Assembly: GCA_017448825.1 (NCBI GenBank)
Contig: JAFSKR010000029.1
Location: forward strand, 1 to 64,000
From: Bacteroidaceae bacterium
GTDB lineage: Bacteria > Bacteroidota > Bacteroidia > Bacteroidales > Bacteroidaceae
Reading direction: 5' to 3'
Length of the DNA stretch: 64,000 nucleotides
The notes under the pieces were generated by a model. It saw only the letters and a program-made list of their open reading frames with translations, was not told the origin of the DNA and did no database searches. Positions 37,658 to 45,618 of this stretch are shown in pieces. Positions within the stretch are counted from its first letter, which is position 1. Each line of letters opens with the position of its first letter. Position numbers and translations under genes: made by a program.

Positions 37658-38737
37658 ATGGACCCGCAGATAACGCTCTTGATTACTTATATGTTGTTGT
37701 CGTTGATTATCTCGGCGATTTGTTCCGTCCTTGAGGCAACAATACTTTCCACCCCCATGTCATACGTGACCACGCTTGAGACCCAAGGCGCCAAGGGGTG
37801 GCAACGTCTGAAAGAGTATAAGACAAACATCGACCGTCCTATCTCTGCCATCCTGATTGTCAATACAATAGCCAACACCGTGGGTGCCTCCCTCGTGGGC
37901 TCGCAGGCGGCTGGCTACGCCTCATCCCACTTTGCCGCATCCAGCGAGATGAGCCTCTTCGTCGGCATCGTCTCAGGTGTCTTCACCTTCCTCATCCTCG
38001 TCTTCTCCGAGATAGTGCCCAAGACCATCGGCTCCACCTATTGGCGCAAACTCGCCATCCCAGCCACCAGCCTCATCCATGCAATGGTCGTCATCACCTA
38101 TGTCCTGGTGGTTCTCTTGGAGAAAATCACACACGTGGTGGGCAACACCTCCTCGCAAGAATCTGTCACACGCGACGAGGTGGCGGCAATGGTGACCGTC
38201 GGCACCGAAGAAGGCGTCCTGGAGAAAAAGGAAAACCGCATGATTCAGAACCTGCTCAAGCTGGACAGCGTGGCAGCCCACGAAATCATGACACCCAGCG
38301 TCGTCGTCTCGATGGCAGAAGAAGAAATGACCCTGCGTGACTTCTATCACGACGAAGAGTTCAAGAACTTCTCCCGCATCCCCGTCTATAAAGGCGAAGA
38401 GAGCGACTACATCACGGGCTATGTGCTGCGCCAGGAAATCCTCGAGCGGCTGGCAGAAGACAAATTCGACACCAAGCTGGGTGAACTGGCACGCCCCATC
38501 CTTTCCTTCTCGGAAGACGAAGATGTATCGACCATTTGGGAAAAACTCCTGGAGAAGAAAGAACACATCTCCATCATCATCGACGAGTACGGCACCCTGC
38601 GCGGCATCGTCACGCTCGAAGACGTCATCGAAACCATGCTCGGCTTCGAGATTGTCGATGAAAAAGACGAAGTGGTCGATATGCAGGAACTCGCCAAGGC
38701 CCAGTGGAAGCAGATGCAGAAGGAACAGCACAAGTGA
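37658..38737 (+). CDS. Hemolysin/CNNM family protein (DUF21 + CBS pair)
   Basis: Inner-membrane protein of 359 residues. The DUF21/CNNM domain has four helices in residues 1-150, with VFSEIVPKTIGSTYW as its signature. It is followed by two CBS domains (HEIMTPSVVV near 210, then ISIIIDEYGTLRGIVTLEDVIE near 305). Relatives include CorC/TlyC-type and magnesium or cobalt transport-linked proteins. The C-terminal CorC_HlyC domain is absent, so this is a short form. Its 3' end runs into a short repeat array. Confidence 0.87.
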   Translation: MDPQITLLITYMLLSLIISAICSVLEATILSTPMSYVTTLETQGAKGWQRLKEYKTNIDRPISAILIVNTIANTVGASLVGSQAAGYASSHFAASSEMSLFVGIVSGVFTFLILVFSEIVPKTIGSTYWRKLAIPATSLIHAMVVITYVLVVLLEKITHVVGNTSSQESVTRDEVAAMVTVGTEEGVLEKKENRMIQNLLKLDSVAAHEIMTPSVVVSMAEEEMTLRDFYHDEEFKNFSRIPVYKGEESDYITGYVLRQEILERLAEDKFDTKLGELARPILSFSEDEDVSTIWEKLLEKKEHISIIIDEYGTLRGIVTLEDVIETMLGFEIVDEKDEVVDMQELAKAQWKQMQKEQHK

Positions 38738-38786
38738 TGCAAAAGGGACAGCACAAGTGATGTGAAGGGACAGCACAAGTGATGCG
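38727..38786. repeat. Short 22/23-bp tandem array, three units
   Basis: AGCACAAGTGATG recurs at 38727, 38750 and 38772 (periods 23 and 22), beginning inside the last codons of the CNNM gene and continuing past its stop. Confidence 0.85.
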
Positions 38787-38962
38787 AAAGGAGCAACCCA
38801 TCATCCCCGCGCTCATCCTTTTCACATACGCCAGAGGGGAGACATCTCCCACTATCCGCAGCCATCGCTCTTATATATAAATAATGTATAAAAGAATCGC
38901 TCACATCATTCTCCGTTCATAGCCTTCGGACACAACATCCGAGACCGGGAACGGCTATCCAA

Positions 38963-38994
38963 AGCCTTTGGCGAACCAGCCAAAGGCTATTTTT
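38963..38994 (+). terminator. Strong rho-independent terminator
   Basis: AGCCTTTGGC (38963-38972) pairs perfectly with GCCAAAGGCT (38979-38988) over a 6-base loop, followed by ATTTTTG. Just upstream, CCGTTC/GAACGG and ATAGCC/GGCTAT could form alternative pairings (about 38915-38958). It is 225 bases after the CNNM stop, so the transcript it ends may include a small RNA. Confidence 0.85.
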
Positions 38995-39020
38995 GTCACT
39001 CTCTGTCCGCACCTCCACGT

Positions 39021-39177
39021 CAGCCCCACCAGCATAAGCTCACCAGCCCCACCAGCATAAGCTCACCAGCCCCACCAGTATAAGCTCACCAGCCTCACGG
39101 GCATAAGCTCACCAGCCTCACGGGCATAAGCTCACCAGCCTCACGGGCATAAGCTCACCAGCTTTGCGAGCATAAGG
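39021..39177. repeat. 23-bp tandem array, about seven units
   Basis: Contiguous 23-base units of the form CAGCCCCACCAGCATAAGCTCAC start at 39021, 39044, 39067, 39090, 39113 and 39136, and a partial seventh starts at 39159. Two unit subtypes (CCCCACCAG and CCTCACGGG) are grouped, as expected from stepwise duplication. The core is AAGCTCA. Confidence 0.95.
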
Positions 39178-39314
39178 TTGTCGGCTCCCTTAAGTGTCGT
39201 CCCCTTGTGTCAACAAAAACGGCAAAATCCCTCCCATCATCCGTTAAAGATTCTTAAAACGGATAAAAAAGGATTTTTTCAACCATTCTTCATCCATCTT
39301 TCATTATTTCTTCG

Positions 39315-39322
39315 TACCTTTG
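39315..39322 (+). promoter_or_regulatory. -7 box of polysaccharide locus 2
   Basis: TACCTTTG, an ideal -7 box, lies 67 bases before the ATG of the UpxY-type gene. No TTTG is seen at -33. A TTG that could extend the reading frame lies inside this box, which argues for the downstream ATG as start. Confidence 0.6.
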
Positions 39323-39335
39323 CACTCCGAAAGTT

Positions 39336-39361
39336 TTTCCCATCCGAAATTGTGTGGGAAA
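39336..39361 (+). promoter_or_regulatory. Leader hairpin upstream of the UpxY-type gene
   Basis: TTTCCCA (39336-39342) pairs with TGGGAAA (39355-39361) across a 12-base loop, between promoter and start codon. In Bacteroides fragilis, UpxY proteins act on the untranslated leader of their own operon. This hairpin is a candidate for such an element. Confidence 0.4.
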
Positions 39362-39388
39362 GGCATTCCAAAAAGTGAGATAGAGTTT

Positions 39389-39985
39389 ATGCTCATCAAC
39401 GCTCAAACGGACAATCAGGTTACGCCAACTCCAAAAGTTGACGATGCCGTAGGCGTACCAGCCCGCAAGTGGTTCATCGCCATGGTCGGCAGAAACACGG
39501 AAAAGGCCAGCAGAGAGCGGCTGCAAAAACTCGGCTACGAATCCTACGTGGCAACCCAAAACGAACTGCGCCTGTGGCGCACGGGGCAAAAGAAGCAAGT
39601 CGAGCGAGTGCTCATCTCCAACCTCATCTTCATCCACGCCACCGAACGGGAACGGCTTGACATCGTCCACCTCCCCTTCATCAAATACTTCCTCACCGAC
39701 AAGGCAGGCATCCCCAACGACTTCGGACGCCACCCCCTGGCCGTCATCCCCGACCACCAGATGGACATGCTCCGCTTTATGCTCTATCATGCCGACAGCC
39801 CCGTCACCTTCACACCCGAGCCACTCCACCTCGGCGACCGCATCCGCGTGGCGCGAGGCCCCCTCGCAGGCTTCGAAGGCAACGTCCTCCGACAAGGCCA
39901 CCGCGCCTACCTCTTCATCACCCTCGACCTGCTCGGATCAGCCCTCACCGAAATCTCCGTGGACGACCTCGAAAAAATAGCATGA
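39389..39985 (+). CDS. UpxY-type transcription antiterminator (NusG paralogue)
   Basis: Specialised NusG paralogue of 198 residues that would bind RNA polymerase and let it read through the long polysaccharide operon. The N-terminal NGN domain shows WFIAMVGRNTEKASRERLQKLG and LISNLIFIHAT; the C-terminal KOW domain shows LGDRIRVARGPLAGFEGNV. The ATG at 39389 was chosen because the upstream extension would start at a TTG inside the promoter. It heads locus 2. No UpxZ-like gene follows it, unlike the B. fragilis arrangement. Confidence 0.88.
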   Translation: MLINAQTDNQVTPTPKVDDAVGVPARKWFIAMVGRNTEKASRERLQKLGYESYVATQNELRLWRTGQKKQVERVLISNLIFIHATERERLDIVHLPFIKYFLTDKAGIPNDFGRHPLAVIPDHQMDMLRFMLYHADSPVTFTPEPLHLGDRIRVARGPLAGFEGNVLRQGHRAYLFITLDLLGSALTEISVDDLEKIA

Positions 39986-40404
39986 AACAAAAAAGCACAA
40001 AATGCTCCTGTATGTAGAAGATGCCCCATCTTCCCACTGCCCATATTGCAAATCGAACTCCCCACAAATCGAACTCCCCACAATCGAACTCCCCACAATC
40101 GAACTCCCCACAACATACTTTCAACCCTCAGCGATTGGCACCTGCCAGTGAACACAATAGGGTGCGGTGGCCGCATCTCTCATATAACTCGGTTCAATAG
40201 CTATGGTGACCACCAACCCCTTTTCTAATAAGAACGAAAGAGGTATATATAAGCCCAACGGTCGAACTCCTATTCTTAACTCTTAATTCTTCATCGACAT
40301 AACAGCCAACGATACTGCACCTTTTCTTTTGCAACTATTCCTAAAGAGGTGTAAGTCTGCGGCTTTATCATAGGAGCAGGTTCATTGCAAAATGGATTCT
40401 TCCA
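39986..40404. other. Untranslated region between the UpxY-type gene and wzx
   Basis: This 419-base stretch separates the antiterminator gene from the flippase gene. It holds a 15-bp tandem array near its start. No gene, clear promoter or terminator was found in the remainder. UpxZ would be expected here by analogy with B. fragilis but is not present. Confidence 0.6.
40053..40110. repeat. 15/16-bp tandem array, four units
   Basis: TCGAACTCCCCACAA-like units start at 40053, 40069, 40084 and 40099 (periods 16, 15, 15). It differs in period from the 23-bp arrays. Confidence 0.9.
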
Positions 40405-41832
40405 ATGTCAAGTATCAAGAAAAACTTTCTATATAGCAGCATCTTAACAACTGCCAACTATTTGTTTCCCCTGCTCACATATCCTTATGTTTCACGTGTG
40501 TTGGGGGTCACCAATATAGGCATCTGCAACTTTGTTGACTCCATCATCCACTACTTTATTTTGGTATCAATGATGGGGATTAACATCGTTGGGATTAGAG
40601 AAGTAGCAAAAAGCAAGAGCAATCAGACACAACTGAATCAGACATTCAGTGGTCTGTTCTGGCTCAACACCATTACCACAAGTATTGCCCTTGTCATACT
40701 TGTCATTGTCACCATGACCGTAGAGCAATTGCGAGGGCACTGGCAACTGATGGCTATCGGAGCCATGAAGCTGGTGATGAATTATATGCTCATTGAATGG
40801 CTCTACAAGGGGCTGGAAGAGTTTAAGTATATCACTATCCGCACCCTTGCCGTGAAGGTGATGTATGTTGTGGCAGTCTTTGTGTTTGTTCGGAATGCTG
40901 AAGATTACCCGATTTATTATCTTCTGTCAGTCTTGATGATAGTTCTGAATGCGGTCATCAACATTGTGTATTCTCGGCATTATGTGTCACTCAAAATGAG
41001 GAATGTGGCAATTATGCAATTAATGAAGCCTTTTGCTATTCTGGGTGTCTATCAGTTGCTAACCTCTATGTATACTTCATTCAATGTTGCCTATTTGGGA
41101 TTTGTTGCAGGAGAAACGGAGGTCGGTTATTATACAACAGCTTCAAAATTGTATAACATTCTGATTGCTTTATTCACTGCATTAACAGGAGTCATGTTAC
41201 CGAGGATGAGTTCATTATTGTCAGAGGGGAAAGTGGACGAATTTAAGGCATGGGTGGATAAGTCCAATAATGTATTGTTCACTTTTTCTATTCCTGTCAT
41301 CGTTTTTATGATAATCTATGCCCCGACGATTATTTATATCATATCGGGTGTAGGTTATGAAGGTGCGGTTACACCTATGCAAATAATGATGCCACTTATT
41401 TTGATAATCGGTTATGAGCAGATTTTAATCGTACAGACATTGATGCCCTTGAAAAAAGACAATGCAATATTGATAAACTCGCTTGCAGGGGCTTTTGCGG
41501 GGCTTGTCTTGAACGTGTTATTAGTATCCAACCTGAAAAGCGTTGGCTCATCAATTGTTTGGCTTGTTTCTGAAATAACAGTTTTGGGGTGCGCCCAACA
41601 TTTTGTCTCGAAATTTATTGATATGGCTTTTCCTTTGTGGAAAATGATACGTTTAGTGTTGATTAACATTCCAATGGGTATTGGGCTATATCTCATTTCT
41701 GTCATAGTGGAAAATCGGTGGATTGCCTTGATTAGTGCATCTTGCTTTCTCATTCTTTATACAGCATTATATAACATTCAGTTTTGCAAAAAACTATTTT
41801 GCAAGCAATCATCCGTTATAGACAAGTTATAA
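40405..41832 (+). CDS. Wzx-type oligosaccharide flippase of locus 2
   Basis: Polytopic inner-membrane protein of 475 residues with about 14 helices. The N-terminus KNFLYSSILTTANYLFPLLTYPYVSRVLG is typical of Wzx/RfbX flippases. It exports lipid-linked units to the periplasm. It is followed 12 bases later by the polymerase gene. Base composition becomes markedly AT-rich through this gene and the next. Confidence 0.9.
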   Translation: MSSIKKNFLYSSILTTANYLFPLLTYPYVSRVLGVTNIGICNFVDSIIHYFILVSMMGINIVGIREVAKSKSNQTQLNQTFSGLFWLNTITTSIALVILVIVTMTVEQLRGHWQLMAIGAMKLVMNYMLIEWLYKGLEEFKYITIRTLAVKVMYVVAVFVFVRNAEDYPIYYLLSVLMIVLNAVINIVYSRHYVSLKMRNVAIMQLMKPFAILGVYQLLTSMYTSFNVAYLGFVAGETEVGYYTTASKLYNILIALFTALTGVMLPRMSSLLSEGKVDEFKAWVDKSNNVLFTFSIPVIVFMIIYAPTIIYIISGVGYEGAVTPMQIMMPLILIIGYEQILIVQTLMPLKKDNAILINSLAGAFAGLVLNVLLVSNLKSVGSSIVWLVSEITVLGCAQHFVSKFIDMAFPLWKMIRLVLINIPMGIGLYLISVIVENRWIALISASCFLILYTALYNIQFCKKLFCKQSSVIDKL

Positions 41833-41844
41833 GTTATACAGAAT

Positions 41845-43119
41845 ATGGATAATCAGGAGTTGATTATTAGGACAGATGCTGCTATTTACCTGATAACATT
41901 TTTATATTGGCTTATCAAATTAAAAAAGTTGAATGTGGGTCTTATCATTTTGGGGATAATGACCATTTCACACCTTGGTACAATTTTCTACTATACAATA
42001 TTAAGTTCGCTGGGTGTTTATATGAACATTCAAATTGCTCCTTATGTTTTTTTGTATCTTATGATTGTAATGGGTTTATATCCTTTCTTGACATATAAGG
42101 GGTTGAAACATGTGAACATTGGTGGCAATTTGAATACCATAAAGGGTATAGCAATATTTATTATCTTTGTTAATCTGGAACCATTATTAGAGAATATTTA
42201 TTTGGCTTTATTTAGTAGAGGTGAATATGCTGATTTATATGAAGACAAACAGGATGGGGCATTAGAAATATATTCCTTTATTGGTGAAAAATTTATGAGG
42301 TGGGCAAGTTACTTCAAAATATGTGCAACAGTATCTCTCTTTTATTTTCTCTCAAAATATAAGTCAAACAGATATTTATTATTAGGTCTGTTTCTGTGCC
42401 AGATAAATTATGTTTTGCAAGGAATGAATACTGGTTCTCGTGGAAATATTGTATCTCAGGTTATTATGTGTGTCCTCTGCTTTGTCCTATTTTCCCCACA
42501 ATATTCTTCACACTTGATTCGTAAAACAAAAAAGAATCTGCTGATTTTATTGATTCCCATAGGACTTCTTTTATTTGGAATAACGGCATCACGTTATGAA
42601 TCAGGGCGAAAAGATAAATCTATGGTTGAGTGGATTTTTTTATATGTATCAGAAGGTCCCATAAAATTTAACAATGAGATGTGGGACGGAGAACATAACA
42701 CCAATGGGGATGTCAACATGAACTTTCTGAAAGATTTGCTGGGCATGAAAACTTATGTTACATATGAAGAGCGTAATGATCATTATATTGCAAAAAATGG
42801 TCGTTGGATAGAGGTTTTTTATACGTATGTGGGTGACTTTGTCTCTGATTTTGGAATCATTGGTGCCTTCTTTATATGTGTGGCTCTTTTCCTCATTACT
42901 AAAAAGATTCTCAAAAGTGACACTCTCCATTTTCATGATGTGTTATTGTTGATGTTCCTCCTCCATTTTTATGCCATAGGGTTTGCTTCTAATTGTTACA
43001 GATCTTATTTTTTGCAGAGAGGCCTATTCTACAATTCTTTTATCTACATCTATCTGTTTTTTGCCTCGAAACGCTTTTCCCAGGCAACAAATAGAAGCAT
43101 AACATCTAAGCAAATATGA
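41845..43119 (+). CDS. Wzy-like polymerase of locus 2
   Basis: Polytopic protein of 424 residues with about 11 hydrophobic helices and a hydrophilic loop of about 100 residues (around 250-335, including YVTYEERNDHYIAKNG). A conserved-looking NTGSRGNIVSQ segment follows a helix, as in O-antigen polymerase-like (EpsG/Wzy) proteins. It is very AT-rich compared with the backbone, which suggests horizontal transfer. It overlaps the next gene by 4 bases. Confidence 0.72.
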   Translation: MDNQELIIRTDAAIYLITFLYWLIKLKKLNVGLIILGIMTISHLGTIFYYTILSSLGVYMNIQIAPYVFLYLMIVMGLYPFLTYKGLKHVNIGGNLNTIKGIAIFIIFVNLEPLLENIYLALFSRGEYADLYEDKQDGALEIYSFIGEKFMRWASYFKICATVSLFYFLSKYKSNRYLLLGLFLCQINYVLQGMNTGSRGNIVSQVIMCVLCFVLFSPQYSSHLIRKTKKNLLILLIPIGLLLFGITASRYESGRKDKSMVEWIFLYVSEGPIKFNNEMWDGEHNTNGDVNMNFLKDLLGMKTYVTYEERNDHYIAKNGRWIEVFYTYVGDFVSDFGIIGAFFICVALFLITKKILKSDTLHFHDVLLLMFLLHFYAIGFASNCYRSYFLQRGLFYNSFIYIYLFFASKRFSQATNRSITSKQI

Positions 43120-44030
43120 TTTCAATAGCGATGGCAACCTACAACGGTACCAGATACATACGGGAGCAGATTGATTCTATTTTGAGGCAGACCATACAAG
43201 ATTTTGAACTGGTGATATGTGATGATTGTTCAACAGACGGCACGTTGATGATAGTTGAAGAATATGCCAAGAAGGATTCTCGATTTGTTGTATACAAAAA
43301 TGAAATAAATCTTGGATACCGAAGGAACTTTGAAGGGCTTGTCTATAAATGTAGGGGCGAGTACATTGCTTTTTGTGATCAAGATGACATCTGGCTTCCA
43401 AATCATCTGGAGGTTTTGTTCAGAGGCATAGAAGGTCGGGATGTGAGTTCTGCGGATGCGGAGATTATAGATGCGACTGGAAAATCCATGGGATTTAAGC
43501 TCAGCGATTTTACCCGATTAAGATATTGGCCTCAACAACCTCTTGAACAAGGTTATACCTATTTCTATTACAGAAATCCTTTTCCTGGATGCAATACAAT
43601 GTACAGGAAGTCATTTCTGCAAAAGATTTATCCTATACATAATGATAACATTCAACTGCATGATACCTTCGCTGATACAATGGCTTGTGTGTTAGGGAAA
43701 GGCATTGGGTATGCTGATGAGGTGATTATGTTATATAGGTTTCATGGCAATAGCGTAACAGCAGGTTCCAAGAAAGATTCTCAACAGCATCCGATGAAAT
43801 GTCTTATAAGAAAATTTGTATCTGGAATAGGTTCTCCACGCTTTAGATATGTCAAAGATAGGGTACATTATTGTGAGGAAATCTATTCAAGAAGGTTCTC
43901 TTTGGATGAAAGACAATATGAATTCGTCCGTAATGCACGTGAATATCATCAACGAAGAAACAGCATCTGGGGGCGTTTCTTGAATCTTCTGTTTGACATT
44001 AGGCATTATAGAAAAATATACAATGTATGA
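43116..44030 (+). CDS. Glycosyltransferase family 2 of locus 2
   Basis: GT-A transferase of 304 residues: ISIAMATYNGTRYIREQIDSIL at the N-terminus, LVICDDCSTDGT, and IAFCDQDDIWLP as the metal-binding region. It belongs to the WfaP/rhamnosyltransferase-like GT2 group. It is coupled by 4-base overlaps to the genes on both sides. Specificity is unknown. Confidence 0.88.
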   Translation: MISIAMATYNGTRYIREQIDSILRQTIQDFELVICDDCSTDGTLMIVEEYAKKDSRFVVYKNEINLGYRRNFEGLVYKCRGEYIAFCDQDDIWLPNHLEVLFRGIEGRDVSSADAEIIDATGKSMGFKLSDFTRLRYWPQQPLEQGYTYFYYRNPFPGCNTMYRKSFLQKIYPIHNDNIQLHDTFADTMACVLGKGIGYADEVIMLYRFHGNSVTAGSKKDSQQHPMKCLIRKFVSGIGSPRFRYVKDRVHYCEEIYSRRFSLDERQYEFVRNAREYHQRRNSIWGRFLNLLFDIRHYRKIYNV

Positions 44031-44872
44031 AACGATTAGCATTGCTGATTTCATGCTTGCTGTTGGTTGTGGATGTGTTCTGCCAACCTCGATTCCCCGT
44101 TGCTGGCAAGTATAAGAGGGAACCAGCACAGGGGATGGCCGTGTATGGATCTGCGGCATTTCTTTTGAACAATACGGGGCTGTGTAGAGTTGTTGATTTG
44201 AAGACTGGGGAGGTATCTTCCGAGTTTTCTTTGGGCAGTGTGGGAGTAAACAATCATGCGAATAGTGCGTCATTCGGTATAGAGCGAGTAGGCAGAAATA
44301 AATATCCCGTAATGTATGTGTCGGAGTGCAATGATCCATGCCGATGTTTTGTGGAGAATGTGACAGACAGTGGTGCCGTGCTTGTTCAGACAATTGCTTT
44401 GGACAGGGAAGGAATTGATTCTATTGCCCGCGATTGGGTCGTTGATAGACGTGGCAAGACGATATATACGATATCAAGAAGGACGTATTCTTCAGGAAAA
44501 GAGTGGACTTGTGCTCATCGAATCAATCAGTACAGGCTTCCGAGATTGGGAGAAGGCGAATATGTTGTTTTGAGTCAGAAAGATGTCCTCAATAGTTATG
44601 ACATATTGTTCCCGAATGTTTTGCAAGGTGCCGCCATTAAGAAAAACTTCATGTATTTGCCGGTAGGCTTGGAAGATAATAAAATTCATTATAATCGGAA
44701 AGATAAAGAGCGAGCCTTAATAGTTGTGAACTTGAAAACATGTAAAGTTGAACGCAAGATTGATCTCATGGACATTACGAAAAATGAACCCGAAGACTGT
44801 GACTTTTATAAAGGCAAGCTACTTTTATATTGTGGTCAGTCTGGCGGAATATACGAAATTCCATATAAATAG
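44027..44872 (+). CDS. Secreted propeller-like protein embedded in locus 2
   Basis: A 281-residue protein with a signal peptide (MKRLALLISCLLLVVDVFCQ). The mature part looks like repeated four-stranded blades of a beta-propeller (GMAVYGSAAFLLNNTGLCRVVDL, TIYTISRRTYSS, LLLYCGQSGGIYEIPY at the end), with no catalytic motif that I recognise. It overlaps the GT2 gene by 4 bases and lies 5 bases before the cytidylyltransferase gene, so it is clearly part of the operon. A role in binding or modifying the exported polymer is inferred only from context. Confidence 0.65.
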   Translation: MKRLALLISCLLLVVDVFCQPRFPVAGKYKREPAQGMAVYGSAAFLLNNTGLCRVVDLKTGEVSSEFSLGSVGVNNHANSASFGIERVGRNKYPVMYVSECNDPCRCFVENVTDSGAVLVQTIALDREGIDSIARDWVVDRRGKTIYTISRRTYSSGKEWTCAHRINQYRLPRLGEGEYVVLSQKDVLNSYDILFPNVLQGAAIKKNFMYLPVGLEDNKIHYNRKDKERALIVVNLKTCKVERKIDLMDITKNEPEDCDFYKGKLLLYCGQSGGIYEIPYK

Positions 44873-44877
44873 TTTTT

Positions 44878-45618
44878 ATGAATATAGCAATTATTCTTTC
44901 GGGTGGTGTTGGCTCACGGATGGGGGCAAGCATTCCGAAGCAGTATATAGAAGTGGATGGTAAACCAGTCATTTGGTATTGCTTAAAGACTTTTTTTGAG
45001 AACCCTCTGATTGATTCAGTGGTGATAGGCAGGGCAGAAGAATGGGCGGAATACGTGGAGGAGCAGGTAAGGAGCGTGATGACGGATAAGCCTGTTTATT
45101 ATTCATTGCCTGGCGAAACCCGCCAGTACTCCATTTTCAATGCTCTTATGGAGGCTGAAAAGCATGGTGCTGAAGAGGATGACATTGTAATTGTTCACGA
45201 TGCTGCAAGACCTCTTGTCAGCGATGCAATTATTAACTCTTGTCTGTTGGGATGCCATGAGGCCGACGGAACACTTCCTGTCATTCCTGTGAAAGATACG
45301 CTGTACCAAAGCGTGGATGGAGAAAATATAACAAGTCTTTTAAAGCGTGATGAGTTGTTTGCTGGGCAAGCCCCTGAAGCATTTGTCTTCGGGAAGTACT
45401 TGCATTTGCACAAGGAAATGCCGCACAAGGAACTGTTGAGCATCAATGGCAGCACAGAGATTGCGTATAAAGGAGGATTGCATGTAAAGTTGATCAAGGG
45501 GGACGAGATGAATTTTAAGATTACAACCCCCGAAGATTTGTCAAATTTTGAAAGTATTATAAACCAAAGGAAAAATGAAAGCATACGTTCTTCATCAAGT
45601 GAACGACCTGCGATATGA
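44878..45618 (+). CDS. IspD/TarI-family cytidylyltransferase (probable ribitol-5-phosphate type)
   Basis: Predicted to form a CDP-polyol, probably CDP-ribitol, from CTP and D-ribitol 5-phosphate. The 246-residue product has the nucleotide-binding LSGGVGSRMGASIPKQ near residue 8, VIVHDAARPLVS near residue 100 and the ITTPEDL end motif. The family also contains IspD of the MEP pathway. The directly following dehydrogenase and epimerase genes and the polymerase genes favour the TarI role. It overlaps the next gene by 44 bases. Confidence 0.82.
   Translation: MNIAIILSGGVGSRMGASIPKQYIEVDGKPVIWYCLKTFFENPLIDSVVIGRAEEWAEYVEEQVRSVMTDKPVYYSLPGETRQYSIFNALMEAEKHGAEEDDIVIVHDAARPLVSDAIINSCLLGCHEADGTLPVIPVKDTLYQSVDGENITSLLKRDELFAGQAPEAFVFGKYLHLHKEMPHKELLSINGSTEIAYKGGLHVKLIKGDEMNFKITTPEDLSNFESIINQRKNESIRSSSSERPAI

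Larger units (their letters stand above)
38738..39388. other. Intergenic region between the CNNM gene and the UpxY-type gene
   Basis: This 651-base region holds, in order, the end of a short repeat array, a structured segment with a strong terminator, a 23-bp tandem array, and the promoter and leader of the UpxY-type gene. No coding sequence is credible. Confidence 0.65.

Noticed and set aside
39986-40404. UpxZ gene after the UpxY-type gene
   Set aside because: No open frame of suitable size or sequence was found on the plus strand in this gap.
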